The position numbers were made by a program, and so were the translations under genes. The notes beneath the pieces were generated by a model. The model was not told the DNA's origin. It was given only the letters and a program-made list of their open reading frames with translations, and searched no databases. Source: Alphaproteobacteria bacterium (GTDB taxonomy: Bacteria; Pseudomonadota; Alphaproteobacteria; UBA3830). From it: a DNA stretch of 5,386 nt. The DNA is taken from contig BNWK01000090.1 in NCBI GenBank assembly GCA_025998775.1, positions 1 to 5,386 on the forward strand, read 5' to 3'. Positions 4,545 to 5,386 of the stretch are shown one piece after another; position 1 is the stretch's first letter; each line of letters begins with the position of its first letter.

Positions 4545-5386
4545 CGTTCACTCAAGCTTAACCTTTACTTGTCTGCTGACACCTCTCTCTTCTTCGCTTT
4601 ACGTGGCTTTGAGTGTTCTTCCACACACACACATCTCATTCCTTCTCCTGTCTGGACTGGGATAGAGTGGGGAGGGGACTTGTCTCTATCCCTCCTACTG
4701 CTGTGTATCTGTGTAGTTCTTTGTTTACACTTCCGCCATTGCCTTTACATCCTCCATCACACCTACTGCTACTGACTGAGACTGCTGTGTCGCATGTCTC
4801 GACGTCTCTCCCGTACCAACCAACCCGGGTAATAATTGCCGCTTTCATTGTTTCAGCTTCATTCACCTTTACTGATCAGCCACAGTTGTTTATACGGAGC
4901 CTCCATTTGCTGCACTACTACTTTTTAGTGATGTAGACTGAATGGATACTCTGATGTTAATTGTGTTCTTACCAGTTCTTAATCCCACTCTGCTGTGCGA
5001 AATGTAATGTCAAGAGCTCTTCTGAAGAGAGAATCTCAATGAAGGATTTATCAGCCACTACTTAGACTACTCACTCTGCATTTCCTTTTCCATCTTCCTC
5101 TATTACAAAAAAAATGAGGAAATTATTAAATATATGTCGCATTTTCCCTCTTCGGTCTTTCGTCTGGCACGTCAAATATAAATTGTTAGTGCTTCATTGT
5201 CCGCTGTCCCTGCACTTCCTGCTTTTGCTTCTGCACTTCCTGCTCATCCACCCATCCTTGCCATGCACTCTTCGGTACATCCTCTCGCACGCCTCATCTG
5301 GAGCACGTCGTTCGAATCGACTTCGCCCTCGCACAACACATACCCTGCTCACCGCGTTTATTTCCGGATCCATCTCACTCTACGCA
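4545..5386. other. Pyrimidine-rich region without a supportable gene
   Basis: The + strand is rich in CTTCC, CTCC and TTCC words, with a short CA run (4621-4632) and an AT-rich island near 5105-5140. Open stretches of 68-107 codons on either strand overlap each other and consist of Ser/Leu/His/Thr-rich or low-complexity peptides. No domain, exon pair or RNA gene could be supported. The window ends inside this region, so an exon beyond 5386 cannot be excluded. Confidence 0.5.
5210..5244 (+). repeat. 14-bp direct repeat CTGCACTTCCTGCT, 21-bp period
   Basis: CTGCACTTCCTGCT occurs at 5210-5223 and 5231-5244, separated by TTTGCTT-type sequence. This gives two units of a 21-bp period, likely a nascent slippage repeat. 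Confidence 0.8.

Noticed and set aside
4829..4856. Possible 28-nt mini-intron (GTAATAATT to TTGTTTCAG)
   Set aside because: The borders look good, but 28 nt is below the usual minimum for spliceosomal introns in most lineages, and neither flank looks coding.
4613..4936. Overlapping open frames on both strands (107 and 76 codons)
   Set aside because: They overlap one another and are Ser/Leu/His-rich or low-complexity, with no motif, so they are probably chance frames in pyrimidine-rich DNA.

Overview
This window looks like eukaryotic nuclear DNA that is mostly intergenic or intronic. No long open reading frame is present: the longest is 159 codons. There is no rRNA, tRNA, CRISPR array, recognisable transposase or reverse transcriptase, and no bacterial-style operon. 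The supporting signs are a CA/TG microsatellite at the left edge, long A and T runs, decayed simple repeats, short stretches with coding character bounded by splice-site-like AG and GT signals, and a minisatellite. CpG is common in the right half, so this does not look like a CpG-depleted vertebrate genome. A small invertebrate genome (flatworm-like, for example) fits best by impression. A protist with pyrimidine-rich intergenic DNA, such as a trypanosomatid, is an alternative, but the exon-like signals argue against it. I cannot name the organism.

Layout. Positions 1-282 hold a (CA)n tract, the first copy of a 113-bp exact direct repeat containing a 14-bp perfect palindrome, and a cluster of TGATCCCTTTTT units with an inverted repeat. 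Positions 283-2402 are AT-rich (27% G+C at 1081-1140), with one good 41-bp exon candidate at 490-530, hairpins, an A-rich tract and a TG-rich stretch near 1855-2020. Positions 2403-2528 hold the second 113-bp copy running into a CACCCA hexamer repeat. Positions 2549-3023 contain the best coding signal: two candidate exons (2549-2722 and 2960-3023) whose reading phases agree across a 237-bp GT-AG candidate intron. Position 3060 onward is richer in G+C (55% at 4321-4380) and pyrimidine-rich on the + strand. This part carries a 47-bp minisatellite (3724-3944) inside an older, diverged tandem duplication of about 550-570 bp (3334-3712 and 3901-4261).

The three exon candidates (490-530, 2549-2722, 2960-3023) can be joined in phase 0 into one partial + strand gene model. 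The product is unrecognised, and the model is an inference from splice-site appearance and codon character only. The most notable structural features are the exact 113-bp duplication and the nested minisatellite/segmental duplication. I found no evidence for a new enzymatic or defence system.
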